Shown here piece after piece: positions 34,392 to 41,913 of a stretch of 64,000 nt of DNA. Position numbers and translations under genes: made by a program. A model generated the notes under the pieces. That model searched no databases, was not told the DNA's origin, and worked only from the letters and a program-made list of their open reading frames with translations. The DNA is from Prorocentrum cordatum (Eukaryota; Sar; Dinophyceae; Prorocentrales; Prorocentraceae). The first letter of the stretch is position 1. Each line of letters starts with the position of its first letter. The DNA is taken from NCBI GenBank assembly GCA_963575745.1, contig CAUYUJ010009580.1:322263-386262 (forward strand), written 5' to 3'.

Positions 34392-37300
34392 GCAACAACA
34401 ACAACAATAATAACAACAACAACAACAGCAACAACAACAACGACAACAACAACAGCAGCAACAACAACAACAGCAGTAGCAGCAGAAGCAGCAGCAACAA
34501 CAATCACAACCACAACTACAACCACAACCAACAACAACAACAACCAAGAGAACAACAACAGCAGCAACAGCAACAACAACAGCCACAACGACGACGACGA
34601 CGACAACGAAGACGACGACAACAACAACAACAGCAACAACAGCAACAACAACAACAACAGCCACAGCAACAACCAACAACAACAACAACAACAACAGCAA
34701 CGACAACGACAACAACAACGACCAACAACAGCGACAACAACTAAAACAACAACGACTACAACAACAACAATCAAAATCACACCAACAACAGCAGCAATGA
34801 CGAAAACAACAATCAACAACAACAGCACCAGCAGCAACAAGAACAACAGCCGCAACAACAACGTAAGCCGCAGCAGCGATAGCAGCAGCAACAACAACAG
34901 CAACAACAGCAACAACAACCACGACGACGACGACGCAGACGACGACGACAACAACAGCAACAAAAACAACAACGACAACAACGGCGGCAGCAGCAACATC
35001 CGCAACTAAAACGACAATCACAACCACCACAGCCACAACAGCAGCATCAACAACAACCACCACAACAACAACAAAAACCACAACAACCACAACGATTAAA
35101 GCAACCACACCAACCACACCAACCACAACGGCAACCAGGACAGCCACCACCAACCACAACAATCACAACCACCACAACCACAACAACAGCAACAGCAACA
35201 ACAAAAACAACACCAGGCGCATCAACAACATCAACAACACCAAAAACACACCAAACATAACCCCAGCAACCACAACAACAACCACAACACCAACAACGAT
35301 CACAACAACAACAACACTCACAACAACCACAACAACCACAACAACCACAACACCAACAACAAAGATAGCAACGACAACAACAACAACAACACGTACAACA
35401 ACAATCAGTTCAAGACGTCGCACTCTGATCTGCTCGAATGCCACTCAACACGTACATCACGAACCCTGGGTACCGCCCTCTTCCTCTTGATTCGTACCCC
35501 GTGTGGACCATATCTCTCTCTCTTATTTGCAGCGTGTAGTTCATGCAGCCCCTACGGCAGGGTAAAGGAGGACGGATGGAAGAAATGGGCGAGGGGGAGG
35601 GAGGAGGATGGAGCACGAGAAAGAGTAGCAGGAAGAGGGCTAGGAGCAGAAAGCACGTGGCAGAACCAGACGAAGGCGGGCCCAGGCGGCCAGGTCGAGC
35701 AGGCGGGTTGCTGAAGCGTGCGCCTTGCATAAATCGCGAGGGAGTATCGAGCGATATTGCGATCCCCAAGTAAATGGTTAGATAAGCCAAACCGAAAGCG
35801 TGGTTCCTGACAGTCGAAGGCGCGGAGTCTGAGTGAATTGCGAGGAAGTCCGACGCGAGAGCGCGATGTCTGAAAATATGTCGAGGAAGTCCCGCGCGAG
35901 AGCGCGATGTGGGAATACATTGTGAGGAAATATAAAGCAGGAGCCGTTGTGCTGTAAAGCGGGGGCCAGGGGCCCAATTCTGAAACCCAAGAATTTCCCT
36001 GATAAGCAACAAGGTGCGAGCCCTGAGGGGGGCACGTCCATAAAAAAAGAACAACAACAAAAAACGTGTCTCGGAGGGAGAATCAACAGTACTTATAGTT
36101 CGATACTGAAACAGCTCAACAACAACAGCCGCAACAGCAACAACCACCACCACCACCACAACCACAACAACAACAATTCAAAGACTGTTCGCTCTTGTTT
36201 GCCCGCGTGTCATTCAAAACGAGTTCCCCACACCCTCGATACCCGCCCTTTGTGTCTTCGATCACACCCCTTTTGGGGGGATTATTTCTCTTTGCGGGGG
36301 GCGGCGGGTTAGACAGGCGGGCAAACCTGAACGGGCGGACAATCCTTCGTGGGTATACATGTGCCCGCCATTGAAATTGGTGTGGGCCCTGCAAAAAGAG
36401 GAGGGGGAGAACGAGGGAGAGTGGGAGGAAGGGAGGGGGAAGGACGAAGGAAGACGGACAACGCCAGGAGAGAAGGAGCGAAGAGGGGGGCGGTTGATTA
36501 GAGGGAAAGACAGGTAAGAGAGGTAGAGAAAGAGAGAGAGAGGGGGAGAGAGAGAGAGAGAGAGAGAACAGGAGAGGGGAGGGAGAAGGGAGGGGGGAGA
36601 GGAGGGAGAGGGGATAGGGCAGAGAGGCATAAGGATGAGGGAAGAGAGGAGGGAGAGAGAAGGGCGGAGAGGAGGGAGGAGGGAGGAGGGAGAGGGAGGA
36701 GGAGCAGGAAGGTAAGAGCGTGAACGTTCGAGGAAGTCCTAAGCAAAAGCGCCGTTTCTGAAGGAAGTCTCGGGCGGGAGCCCACGACGGGCGGGCGATC
36801 CCCTGACGGGCGGGTCGGGTGGGTGGGACATTCAAGCGGATGCCTGAGTATGACGAGAGCGCGATTACTAAGTAATGTGTAACGGCGTCCTTGGCGCAAC
36901 GTGTTTCCTGAGCGTCGAAAGCGCGATTTCTGAATACATTGCATGGAAGTCACAAGCGAGAGCGCAATTCCTGAATAAAATGTGAAGGGTTTTCTGGCGG
37001 GAGCGGGGGTCTTGATTAAATTGCGAGGATGTCTGTATTCAATTGCGAGGAAGTCTCAAGCGGGAGCGCCGTTCCTGAGTAAAGTGAGGAAGTCTCAGAT
37101 GGGAGCGGGGGTCCTGACTAAATTGCGAAGAAGTCACAGGCGGGAGCATCGATCCTGAGTAAATTGTGAGGAGTCTCAAGAGCGGCGGTCCTGAGTAAAT
37201 TTGGAGGAAGTCTCAGGCGGGAGCCGTTGTTGTTGTCATCCGGGGGGCCAGGGGCCCAGTTTGAGCACCAAGACTGTCCCTATCAAAAAACAGGCTGCGA

Positions 37301-37492
37301 GCGTCGAAGGGCACACTTTGATTGAGAAAAAACCGTATGCACCGGTGAGGTGGGATCAACAATACTTATTCTTCAGAAATGAGATGTCAACAACAACACC
37401 ACCACCACCACCACCACCAACAACAACATAAGCAGCAGCAGAAGCAACATCAACAGCAGCAGCAACACGAAGGACAATTACAACAAAAACAG

Positions 37493-37551
<59 letters not shown>

Positions 37552-38219
37552 GCAACAACAATATCAACAACAACAACAATAACACGATTATCAACAGCAC
37601 CAACAACAAAAACAACAACAATCAGTTTAAGACTGGTCGCTCTTATCTGCTCGGGTGCCATTCAACACGGATATCCAAAACCCTCGGGCGGGTAGACCCT
37701 AACAGGCGAGTCGGAAAGGCGAGCCCAGGCGGCCAGGTCGAGCAGGAAGGTTGCTGAAGCGTGCGTCCTGCATGAATCGCAATGAAGTCTCGAGCGATAG
37801 CGTGACTCCCAAGTAAATCGTGAGATAAGCCAAAGCGAGAACCTGATTCCTGAGTGTCGAGGGTGCAGCGTCTGAGTGAATTGCGAGGAAATCCCACGCG
37901 AGAGCGCGATCTCTGCATAACTTGCCAGGGTGTTGGCGCGAGACCGCGAATTGGGAATCAGTTGTGAGGAAATATCAGGCGGGAATCGTTTTTGTTGTTG
38001 CAAATCGGGGGCCAACAACATAATTATGAGACTTAAGACCTTTCCTGATGAGACCCGAGGGAGGCACTTCCATTGAAAAAACAAAGTGTGCCCCGGAGGG
38101 GGGATCAACAATAATTACACTTCAGTAGTGAGAGTTCAACAATCACAAACAAACAAACAAACAAACAAACAAACAAACAAACAAACAAACACAAAAACAA
38201 CAACAACAACAACAACACC

Positions 38220-38251
<32 letters not shown>

Positions 38252-39022
38252 CAACAATCACTTTACCCGAACGCTCAGTGTTCTCACCAGTGCCAGGGTT
38301 TTCATAGGAGGCGGGCAATACCCCCACTTTGTGGGGGGGCCGGTTCAAGCTCTACCAAATTTCCAAACGACTCTTCGCCACCACCCACACCCAGCTTCCC
38401 GCCCTATGACGTTCGGACACTTCACTTCGTGGCATGCGGACGACCGTGGCTACTATTCAGGGCCCCGCGGCCGACGACGACGGCGTGCGCGCGCGAAGAA
38501 AAAACGAATGTGTCCCGCATGGTATTATTTGACAGGGATGATGGCCCTGGCAGGTGCGCAACCGTTGTTGCAGAAGTTCGAAAAAGTTGCTCGCAAAAGC
38601 CCGTTTGACAGAAATGTTTAAAAAGTGTTGGGTTTCCTACGAATCCGCAAGAGCGCGCGGGATGAGATTTTGACATTTTTTTGTTGAAAAACCATTGGTT
38701 TTTTGATGTTTTTATGTTAAAATCGCTCGAACACTAAGGTTTTGGAAGGATTTCGTCTTGCGCGCGCGAATGTCCACTTTACCTTATTTTTTGCAAGGGA
38801 TTCTTGAAATTTGATTATATTAGAACAAGAAATGTCATTTTATAGTGTTTTTTGCAAGGGAAAACGGATTACAACAAAACAACCGGATCTTGATCATCAT
38901 CGAGGGAGAAATGACGAAAATGATGCTGCGGCCTAGGCGGCGCAGGGGGGCCGTGCACCAGGGGTCCCAACAATAATTATTCTTTAGAATTAATAATGTT
39001 CAACGACAACGACAACGACAAT

Positions 39023-39070
<48 letters not shown>

Positions 39071-39083
39071 CACAACCACAACC

Positions 39084-39129
<46 letters not shown>

Positions 39130-39654
39130 CCACAACCACAACCACAACAACCACAACCACAACCACAACCACAACCACAACCACACCCAAACGGCACGGA
39201 AACTGTCGGACTTCCGCAGGGATCGCCTGGGTCGGCGCCGGGCCCCCCCCTCTCCGCCAGGGGCGGCGCCGCAAGGCGCCGGCCAGGGACGCGTGGAGGC
39301 GGGGCCCGGCGCCACGCCCGGGAGATCCGCGCGGACCTCGGAGAGCTCGTGCCTGCGCCCGCCCTCGGCGACTCGGAGAATGGGCCCTGAGCGAGGGGGT
39401 CCCCTCCTCCTCCGCCTCCTCCTCCTCGCCCTCCTCCTCCTCCTCCTCCTCCTCCTCCTCCTCCTCTTCCTCCTCCTCCTCCTCCTTCTCCTCCTCCTCC
39501 TCCTCGGGGCCCCATCCCTCGGGGGCCCCCGCTTTGCTCCGGAGGCGCCCCTCCGCCGCCCCCCCTCCTCCAAGGAGGCCTCGGGCCAGGCGGCTGGGGC
39601 GCCGCGCACCGCCGCCAGCACGTCCTCCAGGCAGCCGCTGCGCGCAAGCTGCGC
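24355..39654 (-). CDS. helical-repeat RNA-binding-like protein (OPR/HPR/RAP type), multi-exon, partial
   Basis: Six exon segments read in order on the minus strand: 39,654-39,568; 32,451-32,303 plus 32,054-32,030; 31,668-31,459; 27,579-27,475; 25,412-25,091; 24,593 to about 24,355. They encode repeated ~36-38-residue units with the pattern F-x-A/P-Q-x-L-S/A-N-x-x-Y/W-A/G-L-x-L-L. Examples are DLSNALYALALLRF, EISNAVYGCGLLRF, HLSNIVYALGLVRF and GLSNTAYGLGLLGL. This pattern is characteristic of octo-/heptatricopeptide helical repeats of organelle RNA-binding factors, which are abundant in dinoflagellates and often end in a RAP domain. Known for the family: RNA binding, processing or translation in plastid or mitochondrion. 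Inferred here: the same role. Neither the N-terminus, a targeting peptide nor a C-terminal RAP domain was found, and the link from 27,475 to 25,412 is unresolved. Introns show GA-AG, GT-AG, GC-AG and non-standard ends. Confidence 0.62.
24594..25090 (-). mobile_element. GC-AG intron carrying a nested TIR-E and GGA array
   Basis: The exon edges share AGAGGC (25,095-25,090 and 24,598-24,593 regions). Removing 497 bases gives EALGPE-AALGRLGEFTAQGL in frame with GC-AG ends. Inside are a TIR-E half copy (TCCGTGCGGATTTCCTGGGT at about 24,880-24,910) and the GGA/TCC run at 24,690-24,795. Confidence 0.7.
25091..25412 (-). CDS. exon e of the helical-repeat gene
   Basis: Preceded by GGCGTTTGCGCAG. Reads DLGPLLYSRVLLGSLLDLVL, then PPEEISNAVYGCGLLRFQSR, ALLRAASEDAPGRLAGFEAQ and HLSNIVYALGLVRFDEPGLP up to EALGPE. 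It contains two complete helical-repeat motifs. About 20 residues before PPEE fit poorly and might hide a small intron. The donor is GAG followed by GCTCGG (GC type). Confidence 0.65.
25785..25918. repeat. ~134-bp foldback inside an intron
   Basis: AGCGTCCAATAGCACGTCCA at the left is answered by TGGACGCTATTGGACGTGAC with ACGCT at the right. A related pair of ~60-base direct repeats (GACCCCTGTGAGCCCG...GGCACTCTCACGT) follows at 25,979-26,038 and 26,292-26,353. Confidence 0.7.
26489..26647. mobile_element. TIR-A element, copy 3
   Basis: Left TTGGGCATGGTCTCCTCGAG with GCGGATTTTG; right ATTCCTCCGGTAGAGGGACA with TGCCCAACTTAAG. Followed within 25 bases by the short repeat noted at 16,138. Confidence 0.8.
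26668..26745. repeat. short dispersed repeat (also 26,412-26,492 and 16,138-16,215)
   Basis: GTCGCACACCGCGTGGAAAG, GCGCGACCTTACGCACGCAG and CCTACGG. Two copies sit on either side of TIR-A copy 3, suggesting that TIR-A inserted into, or was duplicated with, this repeat. Confidence 0.65.
26822..27016. mobile_element. TIR-A right half, then TIR-A copy 4
   Basis: 26,822-26,865 is an isolated right end (ATTCCCCTGGTAAAGGGCGA with TGCCCGACTTAAG). A full element with left end GGTCGGGCACCTCCCCCTAC (26,872) and right end ATTCCTCTGGTAGAGGAAGT follows immediately. Confidence 0.75.
27036..27235. mobile_element. TIR-D element, copy 2
   Basis: TCGGAGGCCTGGAAATGGGC and CACCAACACCAACACATGG on the left, GGTGGAGGAACACCGCC and GGTGCTGGTGTCAACC on the right. 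Adjacent to TIR-A copy 4. Confidence 0.85.
27475..27579 (-). CDS. exon d of the helical-repeat gene
   Basis: Preceded by CCTCCAGCCCCCAG. Reads VYAMALLRVRREARLLRGVC and GRAAGRIAELRPQ. It completes the LANT-VYAMALLRV motif left open by exon c. The intron between (31,458-27,580, ~3.9 kb) is GT-AG, and GGTCT occurs at both edges. The 3' end of this exon is uncertain: the sequence stops looking like the family after RPQ or RPQE. Confidence 0.6.
27629..27800. repeat. (TCC)n microsatellite in the exon c-d intron
   Basis: TCC-rich, with CCC and CTT interruptions. It begins about 50 bases from the acceptor of exon d. Confidence 0.95.
28035..28195 (-). mobile_element. TIR-G repeat, copy 1 (reverse)
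   Basis: On the minus strand: CGTTGCCCCTTTGGCTCTCG, CAGCTCGGCTCTCGGGCGGC, GCGCTCTCGGAGAGGCGCCG and GGGCACCCCGAGGCTGGAGA. Copies at about 30,100-30,235, 31,090-31,240 and 40,842-40,985. Dispersed repeat; end structure unclear. Confidence 0.65.
28229..28350. repeat. (GGA)n microsatellite
   Basis: GGA run with GGGGGAC interruptions. Confidence 0.95.
28441..28610. mobile_element. TIR-C element, copy 4
   Basis: CCTGAGACCCCGGGAGGTCC, TTTGGTGTGGGGACGCCACG and CAGGGTGCCCTGGAGGCAAG. A TIR-E fragment follows at about 28,611-28,700. Confidence 0.8.
28867..29064. mobile_element. ~198-bp foldback with ~50-bp arms
   Basis: CGGCGGCGAGCGAGGGGGGG with AAATGAGAAGGAGAAGGC at the left is answered by CTCTCCTTCTCACTTCCCCC with CCTCGCTCGCCGCCG at the right, with only a few mismatches. 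The high similarity suggests a young element. No other copy noticed. Confidence 0.8.
29108..29270. mobile_element. TIR-A element, copy 5
   Basis: Left CAAGTCGGGCGTGTCCTCCT with ACAGGCGGAT; right CCCCCTGACGAGGGACACGC with CCGACTCG. Confidence 0.85.
29354..29501. mobile_element. 148-bp inverted-repeat element with CCCTGACCTTCCAG ends
   Basis: CCCTGACCTTCCAGGAGGGC with TAAAAAATAGC at the left and GCTAAAAAATAGCTCTCTGG with AAGGTCAGGG at the right. The outer 14 bases pair exactly and the next ~16 nearly so. The AT-rich interior contrasts with the GC-rich surroundings. No coding capacity. Confidence 0.8.
29502..30099. repeat. GGA/GGC array (29,655-29,775) in otherwise unassigned intron DNA
   Basis: A GGA run with GGC interruptions. 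The rest of this stretch shows no recognised element apart from a G-family-like piece (GTTGCCCCTTGGGTGTCGG) near 29,600. Confidence 0.6.
30100..30480. mobile_element. TIR-G copy 2 followed by TIR-C copy 5
   Basis: TIR-G at 30,100-30,235 (GTTGCCCCTTGGGCTTCGGA, CTCGGCTCTCCGGCGGCCG). TIR-C at 30,330-30,480 (CCTGAGACCCCAGGACGTCC, CACCCTGGAGGCCAGCAGGG). Confidence 0.7.
30655..30876. mobile_element. TIR-L element, copy 1
   Basis: ATGGGTACGATACCCAACAA with CAAGTGTTGTCCCAAACCAG at the left; ACAGGAACTGTTGTTGGGCA with CCCTCTTTCCGTACCCATCTCG at the right. The ends are inverted counterparts. A second copy is at 60,176-60,393. Confidence 0.8.
30913..31075. mobile_element. TIR-B element, copy 2
   Basis: TGAAGGGGCACCAGGACACA to CGACAATTAACCGTGTCTGT and CCCCTCCTGA. 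Next to TIR-G copy 3 at 31,090-31,240. Confidence 0.85.
31090..31240. mobile_element. TIR-G repeat, copy 3
   Basis: CCCCTGGGCTTCGCGTCGCA, CTCGGCCCTCCGGCGGCCG, CCTCGGCGAGGCGCAGCC and CACCCCGAGGCCAG. Confidence 0.65.
31259..31433. mobile_element. TIR-H element, copy 1, beside the exon c donor
   Basis: AGGATCGGGATAAATCGCTC, CAGAGCGTTCCGGAACGCTC, CATCCTCCAAACCCGCCGAT, CTCAGAGATTTCGAGTT and CCCGATCCGATTTTGTCCCG with CGTCGTTTAA. A near-identical copy is at 42,061-42,235. It lies about 25 bases inside the 5' end of the exon c-d intron. Confidence 0.85.
31459..31668 (-). CDS. exon c of the helical-repeat gene
   Basis: 210 bases, 70 codons, phase 0 at both ends. Reads LRLRRPVPLARLCANLRERA, CVEAFSARDLSNALYALALL, RFRDGPLLRAIFARVPGQLD and EFNTQCLANT. 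This is one full repeat unit and the first half of the next. The donor is ACG followed by GTCTCC. Confidence 0.7.
31669..32029 (-). mobile_element. introner-like intron made of a TIR-E element
   Basis: Reference copy of TIR-E. On the minus strand it starts CTCGAAGAAGAGAGAGCGGC and ends GCTGTCTCTTCTTCACAGAG. The first ~62 bases are the inverted counterpart of the last ~62, including TCCGCGCGGATTTCTTGGATC-type sequence. AGCT is found at both edges. Joining AAG (32,030) to CTG (31,668) gives WAWAK-LRLRRPVPLARL in frame. Compatible termini are CT-AG or AG-AG. A further repeat (GGCGTTTGCGGAACAG) is nested at 31,786-31,850. Confidence 0.75.
32030..32054 (-). CDS. exon b, second part (25-nt micro-exon)
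   Basis: Supplies the last base of a Thr codon and IILWAWAK, completing the helical-repeat motif begun in 32,451-32,303. It lies between two inverted-repeat introns. Together the two parts are 174 bases, 58 codons, keeping frame into the exon at 31,668. Confidence 0.62.
32055..32302 (-). mobile_element. introner-like intron with 38-bp inverted ends and a 7-8-bp target duplication
   Basis: The segment starts GATGGGCCTGTTTTCTACCA and ends with the inverted counterpart, GGTGGAGACTCGGCCCATC plus the shared flank. Arms of about 38 bases pair with few mismatches, and the middle is GGA/TCC repeat. CACCTGAC lies at both edges (32,310-32,303 and 32,062-32,055). Removing one flank plus the insert restores LRHL-TIILWAWAK in frame. 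The length is 248, not a multiple of three, and reading through it hits a stop. None of the nine junctions allowed by the duplication gives GT/GC/GA-AG, so either splicing is unconventional or this is a recent disabling insertion. Confidence 0.75.
32104..32265. repeat. GGA then TCC microsatellite within the 32,055-32,302 intron
   Basis: The two halves are themselves inverted (GGA run, short spacer, TCC run), extending the foldback of the intron. Confidence 0.9.
32303..32451 (-). CDS. exon b, first part
   Basis: Encodes VSLATAWHRLAKHSAGRPQR, CGGAWEEAVRALLLALEAQP and LAAFQLRHL, then two bases of the next codon. The repeat unit is interrupted in mid-motif: the expected continuation (hydrophobic residues then W-A-W-A-K) is found only 248 bases further on, at 32,054. 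Confidence 0.65.
32458..33072. repeat. CAA / CAACGA / TAC triplet array, ~0.6 kb
   Basis: CAACCA and CAA repeats to about 32,765, TAC repeats to about 32,980, then CAA again. It lies immediately 5' (minus sense) of exon b, inside the ~7.1-kb intron 39,567-32,452. Open frames through it encode only homopolymers. Confidence 0.95.
33076..34300. repeat. CAA-flanked unit U1, copy 1 (~1.2 kb)
   Basis: Begins AGTCTGGTCGCTCTTACTTG and ends ATTCTTCAGACATGAGAGTT before a CAA array. Shares its full length with 36,179-37,385. Internally it has a GA-rich block (33,380-33,660) and ~60-base tandem units with GGGAGCGCCGTTCCTGAGTA and GAGGAAGTCTCA (33,690-34,140). No gene seen. Confidence 0.85.
34301..35407. 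repeat. CAA/CAACAG/CAACCA array, ~1.1 kb
   Basis: Imperfect CAA triplets with CGA, CAG and CCA variants. The whole plus strand lacks runs of T. Confidence 0.95.
35408..36117. repeat. CAA-flanked unit U2, copy 1
   Basis: Begins TTCAAGACGTCGCACTCTGA and ends ATACTGAAACAGCTCAACAA. Shares ends with U1 and is related over its length to 37,625-38,138 (GCAGGAGCC, GGGGGCCAGGGGCCCAATT, CTCCCAAGTAAAT-like segments). Confidence 0.75.
36179..37385. repeat. CAA-flanked unit U1, copy 2
   Basis: Same order as 33,076-34,300: CATTCAAAACGAGTTCCCCA, CTTTGCGGGGGGCGGCGGG, a GA-rich block, ~60-base units, ATTCTTCAGAAATGAGA. Differences are substitutions and short indels. Confidence 0.85.
37386..37624. repeat. 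CAA array with CACCAC start
   Basis: Triplet array separating U1 copy 2 from U2 copy 2. Confidence 0.95.
37625..38138. repeat. CAA-flanked unit U2, copy 2
   Basis: Begins TTTAAGACTGGTCGCTCTTA and ends ACACTTCAGTAGTGAGAGTT. Followed by (CAAA)n and CAA/CCA repeats to 38,261. Confidence 0.75.
38139..38999. repeat. (CAAA)n array and a further unit ending like U1/U2
   Basis: (CAAA)n at 38,147-38,188, then CAA/CAC triplets. The unit 38,262-38,999 ends AACAATAATTATTCTTTAGA before the next CAA/CGA array, like the other units, but its body is distinct and AT-rich near 38,690-38,890. No gene recognised. Confidence 0.6.
39000..39187. repeat. CAACGA / CAACAA / CAACCA array
   Basis: Triplet array ending at a TIR-E-like segment (39,196-39,375). 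Confidence 0.95.
39196..39375. mobile_element. TIR-E element, diverged copy
   Basis: ACTTCCGCAGGGATCGCCTG, GGCGCCGGGCCCCCCCCTCT, CCAGGGGCGGCGCCG and CCGCGCGGACCTCGGAGAGC. Followed by a TCC array (39,400-39,505) next to exon a. Confidence 0.65.
39400..39505. repeat. (TCC)n microsatellite
   Basis: TCC run close to the 3' side of exon a. Positions 39,655-40,095 (upstream of exon a) show no recognised exon. Confidence 0.9.
39568..39654 (-). CDS. exon a of the helical-repeat gene
   Basis: A C/T-rich tract ending in CCGCAG precedes the exon. It encodes 29 residues starting AQLARSGCLEDVLAAVRGAP and ending EASLE. It reads in frame into exon b: GAG at its end is followed by GTG at 32,451, giving EASLE-VSLATAWHRLAKH. 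That resembles the N-terminal start of OPR/RAP repeat regions, where an L-ATA-x-HRLAK motif follows. TGGAGG is present at both exon edges, so the exact junction can slide by up to six bases. Confidence 0.6.
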
Positions 39655-40096
39655 CTGCGGAGGGGGGAGGGGGGGGGGAAACGCCAGGGGCGGGAACCCA
39701 CCCCAGGGGTCAGAGGAGGAAAAGGTACCCATACCTCTATACCCTCCCCTCGTTCTACCCTTTCTGGGCCTCCTGGGCCCCCGTCGTCGCCACCGCTGGA
39801 CTCGCCTCGAAATCCTTGTCAGAACGCACCCCAGGAGGGGCCCAGGGAGTAGCGGTATCTGTACCTTTGGGTTTCCCCGAGGGGGGCGGGCGGAGGGGAA
39901 TACTCTTGGGTTCCTGAATAAGCGTGGGGGGGGCCCCCCGACGGGGGGGTCAACCTCGCCTCGTCGTCGCGCCGCGACGGGGGTCGGAGCGCCTTCGGCG
40001 CGCGGTGGCCGCCCGCGGCGGGGTTCGATGTGGGGCTGTCGGCGGAGGCAGGAAAATAGGGGAACGAAGAGTGAAGTAAATAAAATAAAAAATCAG

Positions 40097-40235
40097 AGGT
40101 CCGCGCGGATTTCTCATATCCGCGCTGGACCCCCCTCCCCCGCGGCGCCTCCGGCGCCGCCCCTGGCGCGCTCCGCGCGCCAGGGAGGGGGGTCCAGCGC
40201 CGACCCGAGAAGTCCGCACGGACCTCCGAGTTTTG
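40097..40235. mobile_element. TIR-E element core
   Basis: GAGGTCCGCGCGGATTTCTC, CCGCGCTGGACCCCCCTCCC, a palindromic GGCGCC centre, and GGGTCCAGCGCCGACCCGAG with CCGCACGGACCTCCGA. The halves are clear inverted copies. Confidence 0.8.
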
Positions 40236-40409
40236 ATGCTGAAGTCACTCCTTCCGTTTCCCCAAAGGACCAGGGCGACGGCATCTGTGCACATCCGCTG
40301 CCCGGGCCTGGCCCGTCCTGGGCCCAGGGGCGGTGCATACGCCCTCCTGCCTCGGCCAGGCATGCATACGCAGTGTGCCTGGCCCCAGGACTGGGCAGGC
40401 GTGGGGCAG

Positions 40410-40412
<3 letters not shown>

Positions 40413-40499
<87 letters not shown>

Positions 40500-40500
40500 G
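40413..40500. repeat. (TA)n microsatellite
   Basis: Three TA runs separated by single-base interruptions. Confidence 0.95.
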
Positions 40501-40698
40501 ATTCATATATATATAGAGAGAGATCTCTTTGCCGTGAAGAACCGAGACGGAATCGGCAATACCTCGCCGATCAATCGGCGATGATCCCACGACAGCGAAC
40601 CCGCACGGTCCTCCGCGCTCCTAGGCAGGGTGGGCTATCCCCGATCGGCGATCAATGGGCGACTGGGGGGTTCGATGCGTCCGTCCATGAGCCTCTCC

Positions 40699-40836
40699 CG
40701 CCCCTGGCCATCGCTCGGACGTCCATTCCCTGTGCCTTTTTAGGTTTCGTGCGTGTTTTTGTTCGCCAAGTGATCAAGGATGCTCCTCGATGGCCCTCGC
40801 CGAAGGAAAAATGCACACGTCCGAGCGATGCCAAGG
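40699..40836. mobile_element. TIR-F element, copy 1
   Basis: GGCCATCGCTCGGACGTCCA at the left and CACACGTCCGAGCGATGCC at the right are inverted. The interior has TTAGGTTTCGTGCGTG and GATCAAGGATGCTCCTCGAT. A second copy is at 61,301-61,425. TIR-G copy 4 follows at 40,842-40,985. Confidence 0.8.
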
Positions 40837-40841
40837 CCCCT

Positions 40842-40985
40842 GTCATTGCCCCTTGGGCTTCGGGTCACAGCTCGGCTCTCTGGCGGCAGCTCGGGGAGAT
40901 CTGGGCACCCCCGGAACGCTCTCGGCGAGGCGCAGCCGCTGGACGGCATCCCGAGGCTGGAAGGCCGCCGAGCACCGACGACGAC
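40842..40985. mobile_element. TIR-G repeat, copy 4
   Basis: TCATTGCCCCTTGGGCTTCG, CAGCTCGGCTCTCTGGCGGC, CTCTCGGCGAGGCGCAGCCG and CATCCCGAGGCTGGAAGGCC. A TCC array (41,005-41,072) follows. Confidence 0.65.
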
Positions 40986-41072
40986 GTCCGCAAACCTCTG
41001 CGCTCCTCCTCCTCCTCCTCCTCCTCCTCCTCCTCCTCCTCCTCCTCCTCCTCCTCCTCCTCCTCCTCCTCC

Positions 41073-41701
41073 CCTGCTGATCAGGCGCTGGCGGGATTGG
41101 GCTTAGCAGGATCTGGTGTACTGATTTGTACCGGTGGACGCCCGCCCGCCCTGGTTCACGGACCGGAACTGCCCTCACCCGAAGAGGCAGCAGCTGCGGC
41201 AGACATGGTGTTTATGATCCTGGCAATGTTTCTGGGCTTCGGTGCCCAATCACTAACCGACTCCCATTACCCGAGGTGCAGGCTACGGTAGGTGCGTGCG
41301 GCGTCGGCGCGCGCAACGGTTTTTGACGCAACGTCGATCGTTCAACCTGGAATCGATGACGGACCTGATCGCTCAAGGTTGAATTCAGTCCAGTCCAATG
41401 GCGTTACCGTGTCCATCGGTGTTTCCACGTCGCAGAACTCAACCGTGAACGCGTTCACAGGCGCCGCCGCCGCGCCAACGCCGCATGATTCTACAGTATA
41501 TCCAAAGTGCGCCTGTCTAGCATGGGGGAAACGGGTCCTGAGGCAAACGGGTCCTGAACCCTGGGGTCTTCCCCCAGGACGAGATCTCCATCCTGAGCCG
41601 TTTTCTGCCAATCCCGGGGCCCGTGGAGGGCCAGGAGCCCGAAAACGGCGAAAACCTCAGTACCCACTTCCCTCCAGACCCGTTTCCCCCCTGGCGACTT
41701 G
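41073..41701. other. no supported gene
   Basis: Positions 41,205-41,285 (CTGGGCTTCGGTGCCCAATC, ACCGACTCCCATTACCCG) resemble DNA near 24,060-24,120 and, inverted, 27,250-27,300. The rest looks unique. Confidence 0.4.
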
Positions 41702-41913
41702 TCTAGAAGAAGAAAAACGGCATGAACTCAAGCTTTTAGCGCTCCGCGCGGATTTTTGTTGATCTGCGCTGGACCCCCCTCCCTGGCGCGCGGAGCGCGC
41801 CAAGGGCGGCGCCAGAGGCGCCGCCGGGAGGGCCCAGCGCGGGTCCGAGAAATCCGCGCGGAGCGCCAAAAGTTTACGTTTATGGCGTTTGTTTCTTCTT
41901 CGACTCTGTCACC
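41702..41913. mobile_element. TIR-E element, near full length
   Basis: AGAAGAAGAAAAACGGCATG and TCCGCGCGGATTTTTGTTGA at the left; TCCGCGCGGAGCGCCAAAAG and GTTTGTTTCTTCTTCGA at the right. Same end structure as the intron at 31,669-32,029. Flanking exons were not recognised here. Confidence 0.8.

Noticed and set aside
24355-39654. Reading the FAST-kinase-like pattern as a kinase
   Set aside because: No kinase motifs; only helical repeats of the OPR/HPR type are seen.
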